Positions 9,800 through 19,536 of a stretch of DNA of 64,000 nucleotides are shown piece after piece. This DNA is from Bacillota bacterium (GTDB taxonomy: Bacteria; Bacillota; Clostridia; Acetivibrionales; DSM-1351): contig JAEZOA010000148.1 of NCBI GenBank assembly GCA_023441625.1, positions 1-64,000 of the forward strand, read 5' to 3'. The notes beneath the pieces are model-generated. The model ran no database searches, had not been told where the DNA came from, and saw nothing but the letters and a program-made list of their open reading frames with translations. Each line of letters begins with the position of its first letter. Within the stretch, counting starts at the first letter, position 1. Both the position numbers and the translations under genes were made by a program.

Positions 9800-11089
9800 A
9801 TGAGTATTTTTCTTGCAATTGTAGCTTTGAGCTTTTTGATTATAATACATGAACTTGGTCACTTTCTTGCGGCTAAGGCCTTTAATGTAAAGGTTAATGA
9901 GTTCTCATTATTTATGGGACCTAAGCTTATAGGCTTCCAAAAGGGAGAGACAACTTATTCTTTACGGTTAATACCGTTAGGTGGCTATGTGAAAATGGAG
10001 GGTGAGGAAGAGACTTCAGACGATGATAGGGCCTACAATAAGAAACCAGTAGGTGCTAGAGCAGCAATTATTGCCGCTGGACCAATTATGAATATAATTA
10101 TTGCTCTTGTATTTGCATTTATCATAATGGCACAGTCTGGTTTCTATACTACACAGGTTAAAACAGTAACACCTGGTTCAGTTGCAGAGCAAAGTGGAAT
10201 TATGATTGGTGACAAGCTGGAAAAATATAATGGAAAGACCATATATCAAGTCAATGATTTAGAAATATTTGCATATCCTCTAACTAATGAAAGTATAGAT
10301 TTGCAATATGAAAGAAATGGAGAGTCAAAAACTATTCGTATAACTCCAAATAGAGCACAGGATGGCTATATGCTTGGGTTTACACCTAAGGATAGAGAGA
10401 TTGATGGGGCTGACTCCAATGTTGTTGCTCAAGTATCTGATAATTCTCCTGCAATAGAGGCTGGTCTTAAAGAGGGAGATAAAATAACCAAACTCAATGG
10501 TATGGAAGTAAATACCAGACGTGATATTGGAAAGATCGTAGATCAAACTAAACAAAATAAAATTATTATAACTGTAAATAGAGATGGGAAAGAGCTGAAC
10601 TTAAAGGAAGTGACTCCAATTCCTAGAAAGAGTTCAGAAATAAAAGCAATTGGTTTAGATTTTGAACCGTCTAAAGGTGGATTTATTGAAACTCTAAAGG
10701 GGTCAATTGGCTATACTATTTCCACTTCGAGGTCAATATACTATTCTTTAGGCTGGCTAATAACAGGTACAGTTCCTGTAAGTGATATGAGCGGACCTAT
10801 AGGGATAACCAGTATAATCAGTGACGTTGTTGAGCTGAGCCCAACTTTTAAGGATACAGTTATTAGATTGTTATCTCTTACTGCTATGATTAGTATTAAT
10901 CTAGGCTTAGTTAATCTGATACCCTTCCCAGCCTTGGATGGAAGTAAATTGATTTTACTGTTAATTGAGAAAATACGCAAAAAGCCGTTAAACCCAGAAA
11001 AAGAGGCATTTATAACAATGGTGGGTTTTGTGATATTAATTGCATTAATGATTTATGTTACCTTTAATGATATTGTAAAATTATTATAG
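9800..11089 (+). CDS. rseP: RIP metalloprotease RseP/RasP (site-2 protease)
   Basis: A 429-aa intramembrane zinc protease that cleaves membrane-anchored anti-sigma factors or leftover signal peptides. The zinc motif HELGH is at residues 17-21 in the first membrane helix. The third zinc ligand motif NLIPFPALDG lies near the C-terminus. Two PDZ-like segments are visible around residues 120-160 (PGSVAEQSGI) and 205-245 (NSPAIEAGLKEGDKI). The ATG is preceded by CTGGAGG. The position between dxr and ispG is conserved in clostridia. Confidence 0.96.
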   Translation: MSIFLAIVALSFLIIIHELGHFLAAKAFNVKVNEFSLFMGPKLIGFQKGETTYSLRLIPLGGYVKMEGEEETSDDDRAYNKKPVGARAAIIAAGPIMNIIIALVFAFIIMAQSGFYTTQVKTVTPGSVAEQSGIMIGDKLEKYNGKTIYQVNDLEIFAYPLTNESIDLQYERNGESKTIRITPNRAQDGYMLGFTPKDREIDGADSNVVAQVSDNSPAIEAGLKEGDKITKLNGMEVNTRRDIGKIVDQTKQNKIIITVNRDGKELNLKEVTPIPRKSSEIKAIGLDFEPSKGGFIETLKGSIGYTISTSRSIYYSLGWLITGTVPVSDMSGPIGITSIISDVVELSPTFKDTVIRLLSLTAMISINLGLVNLIPFPALDGSKLILLLIEKIRKKPLNPEKEAFITMVGFVILIALMIYVTFNDIVKLL

Positions 11090-11169
11090 TACAGCATTAA
11101 AATCTATTAAGCGTATAAATGCAAAATCGCATAAAGCTATTCTACAAATGGAAGAGGGCAGAATTCACG

Positions 11170-12231
11170 GTGGAACAATATTTACAAAGAATAGAAACTA
11201 AAAAAATAAGAGTAGGGGACATTTTTATTGGAGGAGATGCCCCTATCTCTGTGCAATCAATGACCAACACTGATACGAGGGATATAAAAGCTACTGTTGA
11301 CCAGATAAAGAGGTTAGAAGAGGCAGGCTGTGACATTATACGTGTAGCAATTCCCGATAATGAGTCAGCATGCGCTGTAGCTGAAATAAAGAAAGCAATA
11401 AATATTCCCCTTGTGGCAGATATTCATTTTGATTATAGGCTTGCATTAACTTGTATTAAAAATGGTGTTGATAAAATAAGACTCAATCCTGGAAATATTG
11501 GTGGACAAGACAGAGTAAAAGCTGTTGCAGATATGGCAAAAGAAAGGCAGATACCAATAAGAATTGGCGTTAATTCGGGTTCTGTAGAAAAAAATATAGT
11601 TGACAAATTTGGTGGTGTTACACCGGAGGGCATGGTGGAAAGTGCTCTTGAGCATGCAAAAATGTTAGAGGATGCCAATTTTGATGATATAGCCATATCG
11701 ATTAAAGCCTCAAGTGTTCCAATGACAATAGCTGCTTATAGGCTTCTTTCACAGAAGAGCTCCTATCCTATACATATTGGTGTAACTGAGTCTGGTACTA
11801 TTTATAAAGGTACAATAAAGTCTTCTGTTGGAATAGGCTGTCTTCTAGCTGAGGGAATAGGCGATACCCTTAGGGTTTCACTAACAGGCGACCCTGTTGA
11901 AGAGGTTAGAGTAGGTAAGCAAATACTAAAATCCTTGGGAATAATAAAAAATGGGATAGAGGTAGTATCCTGCCCCACCTGTGGTAGAACAAAGATTGAT
12001 TTGATAGGTATAGCCAATATGCTTGAGCCAGTATTGGACAGACTGGACAAAAACATAAAGGTTGCAATCATGGGGTGTGCAGTAAATGGGCCCGGAGAAG
12101 CAAAGGATGCTGACATAGGCATAGCGGGTGGTGTTAATGAAGGGTTGCTCTTTAAAAAAGGTAAGATAATCAGAAAAATTCCGCAGGATAAAATAGTTGA
12201 GGAAATGATTAGAGAAATTAATCAGATGTAA
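11170..12231 (+). CDS. ispG: (E)-4-hydroxy-3-methylbut-2-enyl-diphosphate synthase (flavodoxin)
   Basis: A 353-aa [4Fe-4S] enzyme converting MEcPP to HMBPP in the MEP pathway. GDAPISVQSMTNTDTRD is the N-terminal TIM-barrel signature. The iron-sulfur cysteines lie in CPTCGRTKIDL and GCAVNGPGE. I chose the GTG at 11170, which gives the usual length and has GGAAGAGG about 12 bases upstream. The reading frame opens further upstream at 11119, but those 17 residues look unlike the family. Confidence 0.95.
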   Translation: MEQYLQRIETKKIRVGDIFIGGDAPISVQSMTNTDTRDIKATVDQIKRLEEAGCDIIRVAIPDNESACAVAEIKKAINIPLVADIHFDYRLALTCIKNGVDKIRLNPGNIGGQDRVKAVADMAKERQIPIRIGVNSGSVEKNIVDKFGGVTPEGMVESALEHAKMLEDANFDDIAISIKASSVPMTIAAYRLLSQKSSYPIHIGVTESGTIYKGTIKSSVGIGCLLAEGIGDTLRVSLTGDPVEEVRVGKQILKSLGIIKNGIEVVSCPTCGRTKIDLIGIANMLEPVLDRLDKNIKVAIMGCAVNGPGEAKDADIGIAGGVNEGLLFKKGKIIRKIPQDKIVEEMIREINQM

Positions 12232-12244
12232 TGGGGTCAATAAA

Positions 12245-15200
12245 ATGGATGGTTCAAAAAATCCGGATAAAATGTTTGTTGATTTATTCCCTGGTGTTAT
12301 AGCTTTCGATGGGGAATTTTCTGCTTTTAAGAATATTAATGTAGATAGAATGAGTGTATTTCTTAAGTCAAATAGACTTGAAATATATGCTTCAAGTCCC
12401 GAAATAATCAGCATTGAGCTAATGTTAAAAATGGAAGAATACCTGAAGAACAAAATTAATGCTAACAATATTACTATAAAAGTAAGATGTACCAAGGAAT
12501 ATAGCTTAGAAGAATATTTGCGGATTATGTGGAACGAAATACTTCTGATGATTAGTAGCAAGGTGGCTGTATGTAAGGGGCTTTTAAAAGATAGTACATA
12601 TGATTTAGTTGATAATAAAATAATTATAAGACTTACTACAGCAGGTTCTCAAATTCTTAAAGTTCAAAATTGTCATACACTAATTGAGAAATACTTTGAA
12701 GATACTCTTTCAAAAAGAGTAAAGGTAGAGTTTTGTGATTGTGAAGTAGATTCAAGCTCAATGGAGGAGTATTTCTCTCAAAAGGATGAAATTGAGGCTA
12801 AGGTAGTTAGCACAGCTATTACAGCTAAAACTACCTTCACCGAGTCAAAGTCAAAAAATACAGATTTTACAAATTCAATTTTTTTAGGCGGTAATACTAT
12901 AGGTATTATTACAGGTAAACCCTTTAGCGATAGTATTATGAAGATTTCTGAGGTTACCCCTGATTCAGGTAAGGTTGCTATAGCAGGTGAAGTATTTAGA
13001 ACTGAATCAAGAGAGCTTAAAAGCGGTAAGTTCATATATATTTTTGATGTTACAGACTATACTAGCTCTGTGACAGTTAAAATGTTTATTGAGAAAAAAG
13101 ACTTTGGAGGCATATCCCAACGAATTGTTGAAGGTGCCTGTCTGAGAATAAGAGGTGAAGCCCAGTACGATAATTTCACTAAAGAGATGGGCATTTTGGC
13201 TTTTGACATTGTTGAGACTGAGAAAGAATTAAAGCAGGATAAGTCAGAGAAAAAAAGAGTTGAACTGCATCTCCATACTCAGATGAGCGCTATGGATGGT
13301 GTTTCATCAGCAAAGGCTCTAGTACAAAGAGCTGCTGACTGGGGACATAAGGCTATTGCTATACCGATCATGGTGTTTGTCAGGCTTATCCTGATGCATA
13401 TGCGACTTCTATTAAAAACAATATTAAAATAATTTATGGGATAGAGTGCTATTTGCTCGATGATAGTACACCTATTGTTTATAACCCAGATGATCATACT
13501 CTTGACGATGAATTTGTAGTTTTTGATTTAGAGACAACAGGACTAAATCCAAGTAAGGATAAAATAACTGAAATCGGTGCAGTAAAAATAAAGGAAGGTA
13601 AGGTTTTTAGCAAATTTAGTGCTTTTATAAACCCCGGTATATCAATACCAAGCTTTATAGTTAAACTTACTGGAATAACAGATGAAATGGTTATGGATGC
13701 ACCACCGATAGAACAGGTTTTAAACGATTTTATGGAGTTTATTCAGGGTGCAGTGCTTGTGGCTCATAACGCAAATTTTGATGTAGGCTTTATTAAGTAT
13801 AATGCAAAGCTAATGGGAGATAAAATACGAAATCCTTATATAGATACCCTTGAGTTATGCAGAAAAATGTTTCCTGAGCTTGGAAAGTATAAATTGAATA
13901 TGGTTGCAAAGCATTTGGGGATACAATTTGAAAATCACCATAGAGCTGTAGATGATTCAATGGTGACTGCAAAAATATTTTTATACTGCATGGATGTACT
14001 TAGAGAAAAAGGGTGCAAAAATATTAGGGATATACAAGATGCTTTTGATGATGAGATAAACCTCAAAGCTAATTCTTATCATGCAATTATACTGGCTAAA
14101 AATTCGGTTGGTTTAAAAAATTTATATAAAATTGTTTCTCAATCCCATCTTAAGTATTTTTATAAAAAACCAAGAGTTCCTAAAAAGTTGCTATTAGAGT
14201 ACAGAGAGGGTCTTATTTTAGGTAGTGCTTGTGAAGCTGGAGAGTTATATAAAGCAATTTTAGATGGAAAAGGTGAAGATGAAATATCAAGGATAGTTAG
14301 ATTTTATGACTATTTAGAAATTCAACCTCTGGGAAATAATCAGTTTCTTGTAAAAAATGGAAGGGTTAACTCTCAAGAGGAATTAAAAAAGATTAATAAG
14401 AAGATTGTAAGACTTGGAGAGAGACATAGAAAACCAGTAGTTGCCACCTGTGATGTACACTTTATGGATCCTAAAGACGAAGTGTTCAGAAGAATTCTTA
14501 TGGCTGGTAGAGGGTTTACGGATGCAGATAACCAAGCACCACTCTATTTTAGAACAACAGATGAGATGCTTTCTGAGTTTGATTACCTTGGAGAGGAGAA
14601 GGCATATGAGGTTGTTGTAGAAAATACTAATCATATAGCTGATTTAATAGAGAATATTGCACCTGTCCTAGAGGGTACATACCCACCAAGCATTGAGGGG
14701 GCAGAGCATGATATAGAGAGTATGGCAATGAACAAAGCAAGGGAAATATATGGTGAGGAGCTTCCAGAGGTAGTAGCCAAAAGACTAGAAAAGGAACTTA
14801 ACTCCATTATTAAGAATGGATTTGCTGTAATGTATCTTATTGCCCAGAAATTGGTTTCAAAATCCTTGAGTGACGGCTATTTGGTTGGTTCGAGAGGATC
14901 GGTTGGTTCTTCCTTTGTTGCAAATATGTCTGGAATTACAGAGGTTAATTCTCTAGAACCACATTATATATGTGAAAATTGTAAGTATTCTCACTTCATT
15001 TTGGATGGATCTTATGATTGTGGTTTTGACCTTCCAGATAAAGTATGCCCTAAGTGTGGCAATAACCTTAAAAAAGATGGTTATGATATTCCTTTTGAGA
15101 CATTTTTAGGCTTTGATGGAGACAAAGAGCCTGATATTGACTTGAATTTCTCTGGAGACTACCAAGCTATTGCCCATAAATATACAGAAGAACTATTTGG

Positions 15201-16554
15201 TGAGGGTTATGTATTTAAAGCAGGAACCATTGCATCAGTTGCTGAGAAGACAGCCTATGGCTATGTAAAAAACTATTTGGATGAGAGAGAAATTGTTTTA
15301 CCAAATGCAGAAATAAATCGTTTGGTAAAAGGTTGTACCGGTATAAAAAGAACTACAGGTCAGCATCCAGGTGGGATAATGATAGTGCCTAAGGATAAGG
15401 AAATATATGATTTTTCTCCTATTCAGCATCCGGCAGATGATACTCAATCAAGCGTAATAACAACACATTTTGACTATCACTTTTTGCATGGTAGTATACT
15501 CAAGCTTGATATTTTAGGACATGATGATCCAACTGTTATTAGAATGCTAGAGGACTTGACTGGAGTAGATGTAACCACTATACCTATTGGTGAAGAGAAA
15601 ACAATGAGTTTATTTAGCAGTACAGAGGCTCTGGGTGTAAAACCTGAGGATATTGGAAGTGAAACTGGTACATTTGCTGTACCTGAATTTGGAACAAAGT
15701 TTGTTAGACAAATGCTGCAGGATACAAAACCAAAACTATTTTCTGATTTAATAAAAATATCTGGACTTTCGCATGGTACTGATGTTTGGCTCAATAATGC
15801 TCAGGACTTGATAAAAGCAGGTGTAACCACACTTTCAAAGAGTATTTGTTGTCGCGATGATATAATGATTTATCTTATGCATGCTGGACTTCCCCCAAAA
15901 ACTGCATTCAGAATTATGGAGGATGTACGAAAGGGAAAGGGTGTTAAGGAAGAATACGAAATTATTATGAAGGAGAATAAAGTCCCTGAATGGTATTTAG
16001 ATTCCTGTAAAAAAATTAAGTACATGTTCCCTAAAGCACATGCTGCGGCATATGTTATGATGGCTTTTCGAATAGCCTGGTTTAAGGTTTATCATCCACT
16101 TGCATTTTATGCTACTTATTTTACTGTTAGAGCAGATGATTTTGATGCAGAGATTATGTCCCATGGACAGGATAGGGTCAAAAATAAAATTATAGAGTTT
16201 GAAATGAAGGGAAATAATGTTACGGCAAAAGAGAAGAATATGTTAACTATTTTAGAGGTTGTAAATGAGATGTATGCCAGAGGGTACTCGTTTCTACCAA
16301 TTGATTTGTATAGTTCTGAGGCCAAGAAGTTTATAATAGAGGGAAATTCCCTCAGATCACCTTTAAATGCACTCCAGGGGCTGGGTAGTTCTGCGGCTTT
16401 TAATATTGTAGAGGCTAGAAGGGTGGGAGAGTTTTTATCTATAGATGAACTCCGTACTAAAGCAAAAATAAGCAAATCTGTTATTGAAATATTAGAACGA
16501 AATAACTGCCTTAAGGGGTTACCTGAAAGCAATCAGTTGTGTCTATTTAACTGA
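12245..16554 (+). CDS. polC: DNA polymerase III alpha subunit PolC, interrupted by a -1 frameshift
   Basis: The Gram-positive replicative polymerase, reading as 1436 aa once one base is restored near 13361-13366, which is the normal PolC length. Order of parts: N-terminal domain, OB fold near residues 220-310, PHP domain from [11 protein letters not shown] (about 341), the inserted 3'-5' exonuclease ([19 protein letters not shown]), a Cys4 zinc site (CENC, CPKCG) and the polymerase palm with [10 protein letters not shown]. As written, the frame is lost inside the PHP motif that should read AIAITDHG. Translation then runs 22 codons in the wrong frame to a stop at about 13431. The rest of the gene is intact and under clear selection. 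A sequence error or very recent mutation is likely, since PolC is normally essential. Confidence 0.93.
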
Positions 16555-16568
16555 CTAACTTGGCGTTA

Positions 16569-16653
16569 GTCTCCCCCTTAACTAAGAACTTGCTTCCAAT
16601 TGAAAGTTAATTTTTAAAAAACGGTAATAAATTGTTGATAAATAGAAATAATA
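16569..16653 (+). repeat. 85-bp direct repeat, left copy (IS target duplication)
   Basis: Identical over 85 bp to 18584-18668. It contains a hairpin AACTT/AAGTT followed by AATTTTT, probably the polC terminator, and a TTGATA box near its right end. In this copy the matching -10 box is replaced by the end of the IS element. Confidence 0.9.
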
Positions 16654-16701
16654 CCTGTCTTTGGTATCAGACGTTTAAAAATGGCGATAATTATCCATAA
16701 A

Positions 16702-16737
16702 ATTAAAGGCTACCGCGATAATGCGGTAGCCTTTAAT
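16702..16737 (-). terminator. Transposase terminator inside the IS element
   Basis: ATTAAAGGCTACCGC pairs with GCGGTAGCCTTTAAT around a GATAAT loop, just beyond the reverse-strand transposase stop. The stem is symmetric and could stop transcription in both directions. Confidence 0.65.
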
Positions 16738-16739
16738 AA

Positions 16740-18416
16740 TCACAATTTAAAGTTGAATATAGATTTTATTTGTGTCTCACTCAGAAAATAATTAGTCAGC
16801 GGTAGTTTGAAAATTTTCGACATATCATTTATCAAATCTGAATAAGTTGTTGTGTTGATATATTTACTCTCAGCTTTGGTGGCTTTGAAATCCCTAATAA
16901 AGTCAAAAATTTCTGTAGTGGAATATTGGTTTTTTAATATCTTAAATTGTAGGATTCTTTCTAAAAGGACAGCGATATAACAAATTAGAAAATGTCCCTT
17001 TATAGTATCTTCTTTCTGAAGAAATACCGGACGAGCATCGAGATCGGATTTCATAATTTTAAAGGATTCTTCAATTCGCCATAGATTATGGTAAGTGTTA
17101 TAAATATCCTGGTCAGTCATTTCAATTTCAGATGTTACTAGAAGATTATATCCTGCAAACATTACATCTTTATCAATGGCAGCTTGGTTTATGCTTACAT
17201 CTGCCTTATTCCCCTTGTTATCAGTAAAATTAACGTATTTTCCAGTTTCGCCATAATCATTTTTCTTTGCTTGAGATAAGGTTAGTGATTTTGCTTTTTC
17301 AACCATTCTGTTAATTTCATATCTTTTTTTTGCAGCAAGAGTAGGATTATATGTAAGTAGTCTTTTCTCTGTAAGATTTACAGTAACTTTTTTACCTTCG
17401 TGTTCCACGGTATACGGAAACTTATCTACACATGATTTATAACGATACACAACTTTACCATTTTTATCTTTTATCTCATTAAAATCTTGTTCAAGAAGAA
17501 CCCAGACTTTTTCTCTTTCAGAAAGACCTTTTACAGATTTTGAAAACAGGTATCCGTCACCGTTTGTTTTTGAAAAAGCAATGTTTTCTGCACAGTTAAG
17601 CCCTTTGTCTGCTACATGTATAGTCTTTCCGGTAATGTTATTTTGTTTTTTCAAATGATTAATTACATCTCTAATGATTGGCTTTTCAGATTCATTACCT
17701 GGGTACATCTTCATTCCTATAGGTATTTGATTGCTGTCCAGTAGAAGACCAAGACCTACTATTGGAGATTTTTGGTTTTCTTTACTTGGACCTTTTTTTC
17801 TAAAATCATCTTCTCTGTCGATTTCAAAATAGAAGTTTGTGCAGTCAAAATAGGTTTTTGAAGTATCTACGCCATATACATCTTCGACCTGTGCTGTGAA
17901 TAATTCTATAAACTTTTCGTAGTTATTTCCTAGAAACGATAAGCCATCAAGAAGCTGATCGTATGAGTAAATAGAGGAATGATAAAGATTAGGCAGTACC
18001 TCGTGAAACGTTCTGTTCTTACTACACGGATTAACACTTCTGGCGTATACAAGTGAGGAAAGTAATTCATAAAGATCATATTTGAATTCATTAGTCAGTT
18101 TGAAATAATCAACATATTTTTTGATACTCAGTTTATCTAATATGCTTTTGAGAAGAAAATAGCCGAGATAAAGGATGGGAGACTTATCGGATATTTTCTT
18201 AATACCATCCTTGTTTTTTAGTTTGTTAAGTTCATCGACTTCTTCCTGAAAATGAGCTATGGGATCTTTAATACCATTTTTCAAATGAGTTTCAACAGAG
18301 CCTAATGATTTATAGACTTTATGAGCAGTGCCTTTCTTCTCATGACTATAAAAACTTTCATCAATAGAGAGATAAGTACGACCTTTCAGTTTTGTCTTTT
18401 TTAGATAATATGCCAT
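16740..18416 (-). CDS. IS1634-family DDE transposase
   Basis: A 558-aa transposase of the IS4/IS1634 type. Candidate catalytic residues are Asp in TYFDCTNFYFE, Asp in HVADKGLNCAEN and Glu in the Y-R-E-K-like block HNLWRIEESFKIMK. The ATG is preceded by GGAGGATG on the reverse strand. The reading frame is full length with no visible defect, so the element could be active. Such enzymes cut and paste their own DNA. Confidence 0.93.
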   Translation of the reverse strand: MAYYLKKTKLKGRTYLSIDESFYSHEKKGTAHKVYKSLGSVETHLKNGIKDPIAHFQEEVDELNKLKNKDGIKKISDKSPILYLGYFLLKSILDKLSIKKYVDYFKLTNEFKYDLYELLSSLVYARSVNPCSKNRTFHEVLPNLYHSSIYSYDQLLDGLSFLGNNYEKFIELFTAQVEDVYGVDTSKTYFDCTNFYFEIDREDDFRKKGPSKENQKSPIVGLGLLLDSNQIPIGMKMYPGNESEKPIIRDVINHLKKQNNITGKTIHVADKGLNCAENIAFSKTNGDGYLFSKSVKGLSEREKVWVLLEQDFNEIKDKNGKVVYRYKSCVDKFPYTVEHEGKKVTVNLTEKRLLTYNPTLAAKKRYEINRMVEKAKSLTLSQAKKNDYGETGKYVNFTDNKGNKADVSINQAAIDKDVMFAGYNLLVTSEIEMTDQDIYNTYHNLWRIEESFKIMKSDLDARPVFLQKEDTIKGHFLICYIAVLLERILQFKILKNQYSTTEIFDFIRDFKATKAESKYINTTTYSDLINDMSKIFKLPLTNYFLSETQIKSIFNFKL

Positions 18417-18583
18417 AAAAACATCCTCCTTTGAATAACGCCACTAACGCCACTATTGTATCATAGAAAAAATATTTTTTCAAATATTTTGAGCAATAAA
18501 AAAAGCCATAATTTTAAGGCTTTTGAAAGCGATTTGTATTAAATTTATTCCTAAAGATTTATGGTGCTAACTTCTAAAGACGG

Positions 18584-18668
18584 GTCTCCCCCTTAACTAA
18601 GAACTTGCTTCCAATTGAAAGTTAATTTTTAAAAAACGGTAATAAATTGTTGATAAATAGAAATAATA
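18584..18668 (+). repeat. 85-bp direct repeat, right copy (IS target duplication)
   Basis: Identical to 16569-16653. Because the copy ends between a TTGATA box and the unique TATAAT that follows, the duplication leaves a complete promoter on this side. It also carries the polC-terminator-like hairpin, now placed just upstream of that promoter. Confidence 0.9.
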
Positions 18669-18678
18669 ATGATATAAT
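18650..18678 (+). promoter_or_regulatory. SigA-type promoter of the rimP-nusA-infB operon
   Basis: TTGATA and a perfect TATAAT are separated by 17 bp. The -35 box lies inside the right-hand 85-bp repeat and the -10 box in unique DNA beyond it. This is the best promoter match in the region. About 370 nt of leader separates it from rimP. Confidence 0.8.
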
Positions 18679-18689
18679 ACAACGAGGAT

Positions 18690-18946
18690 AGAGGTTTAAT
18701 AGACGTTACTGTTAAGAGTGGGACTCCCACTCTTTGTTATTTATCCGATGTCTACCGCCGCTAATACCCCCACTTCTATAAGTGTGGGATAAACGGCAAG
18801 TGTGGGATAAAGGTTGCTTACAACTTTGGATAACCATTTCTAAGCTTCAGATGAAGTTAAACTCCACCTAAAGCCAAGAACTCTGTTTATCCGAACTACT
18901 GATGTTTATTGAAATTAACTAAGGCACTCAAAGTGCCTAAGTTTTT
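18690..18946 (+). ncRNA. Candidate structured leader or independent small RNA upstream of rimP
   Basis: Four stems can be drawn: 18714-18734 (AAGAGTGGGA with TCCCACTCTT); 18767-18788 (CCCCACTT with AAGTGTGGG), enclosed by GCCG/CGGC; 18812-18835 (GGTT/AACC around GTTG/CAAC); and 18843-18875 (GCTTCAG region with CTAAAGC, with G-U pairs). A 14-nt motif AAGTGTGGGATAAA occurs twice (18780, 18798) and TTTATCCGA occurs near both ends. A terminator closes the region. It could be an attenuator, a free-standing RNA, or the remnant right end (omega-RNA-like) of an IS200/IS605 element. No known family was confirmed. Confidence 0.4.
18922..18946 (+). terminator. Rho-independent terminator ahead of rimP
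   Basis: AGGCACT and AGTGCCT form a perfect 7-bp stem with a CAA loop, then AAGTTTTT. It lies within the operon leader, about 100 nt before rimP, so either it ends a separate small RNA or it attenuates the operon. Confidence 0.65.
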
Positions 18947-19048
18947 GTGCATTAATATTTTGTGATTTTAATGTAATAAACTATGTATTATAAAATGGTA
19001 AAGGCTTAAACATGGCGTGAACTCTAGCTTATGGAGGCTAATGATAAA

Positions 19049-19507
19049 ATGAAAATAAATATTGCGCAGGTGATAACAGACCTTGCAAAGCCGATTGTTG
19101 AAGGTTTGAATTATGAATTGGTTGATGTGGAGTTTATCAAAGAAGGTGCAAATTGGTACCTGAGAATTTATATTGATAAGCCAGGCGGAATTAGTATTGA
19201 TGATTGTCAGGCTGTTAGTGAAAAAATAAGTGACAGATTAGATGAGAAAGACCCAATTGAACAAGGTTATTATTTGGAGGTTTCCTCACCGGGCTTGGAA
19301 AGGCCGTTAAAAACAGAGAGGGACTTTATAAAATATAAAGGTGAATTAGTAGAAATAAAGGTTTATCAGCCAATAAACGGTAAGAAAACTTTTGAGGGCG
19401 AATTAGTTGGCTTAATAGAAAATATGATTGTAATTAATCAGGATGGTACTATTATTGAATTTGAAAAAGATAAGGTTGCCATTGTAAAGAGAGTCATTAA
19501 ATTTTAA
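19049..19507 (+). CDS. rimP: Ribosome maturation factor RimP
   Basis: A 152-aa protein needed for late 30S subunit assembly. YELVDVEFIKEGANWYLRIYID and the following GISIDDCQAVS match the N-terminal alpha/beta domain, and VSSPGLERPLKTERDF is the family signature. I chose the ATG at 19049 because the GGAGG at 19033-19037 then serves as its ribosome site. Starting at 19031 would place that site inside the gene. It is the first gene of the nusA-infB operon, the standard arrangement. Confidence 0.95.
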   Translation: MKINIAQVITDLAKPIVEGLNYELVDVEFIKEGANWYLRIYIDKPGGISIDDCQAVSEKISDRLDEKDPIEQGYYLEVSSPGLERPLKTERDFIKYKGELVEIKVYQPINGKKTFEGELVGLIENMIVINQDGTIIEFEKDKVAIVKRVIKF

Positions 19508-19536
19508 TAATTGATTTGTATTAGGAGGTTAACGAG

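Larger units (their letters stand above)
16654..18583 (-). mobile_element. IS1634-family (IS4 group) insertion sequence, about 1.93 kb
   Basis: The element lies exactly between two 85-bp direct repeats. Its ends are imperfect inverted repeats: CCTGTCTTT on the left and, read inwards from the right, CCGTCTTT. One 558-codon transposase on the reverse strand fills it, with a GC-rich terminator hairpin beyond the transposase stop. The founding member, IS1634 of Mycoplasma mycoides, is known for long, variable-length target duplications, which fits the 85-bp repeats here. It sits between polC and rimP and breaks no gene. Confidence 0.9.

Noticed and set aside
11926..12561. A 211-codon reverse-strand ORF over the ispG-polC junction
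   Set aside because: It is antisense to two strongly conserved genes, shows no family motif and has no ribosome site; it reflects codon bias of the real genes.
13453..16554. Treating the second polC part as a separate gene starting at TTG 13453
   Set aside because: It lacks a ribosome site, starts inside the PHP domain and joins the upstream frame perfectly once one base is restored.
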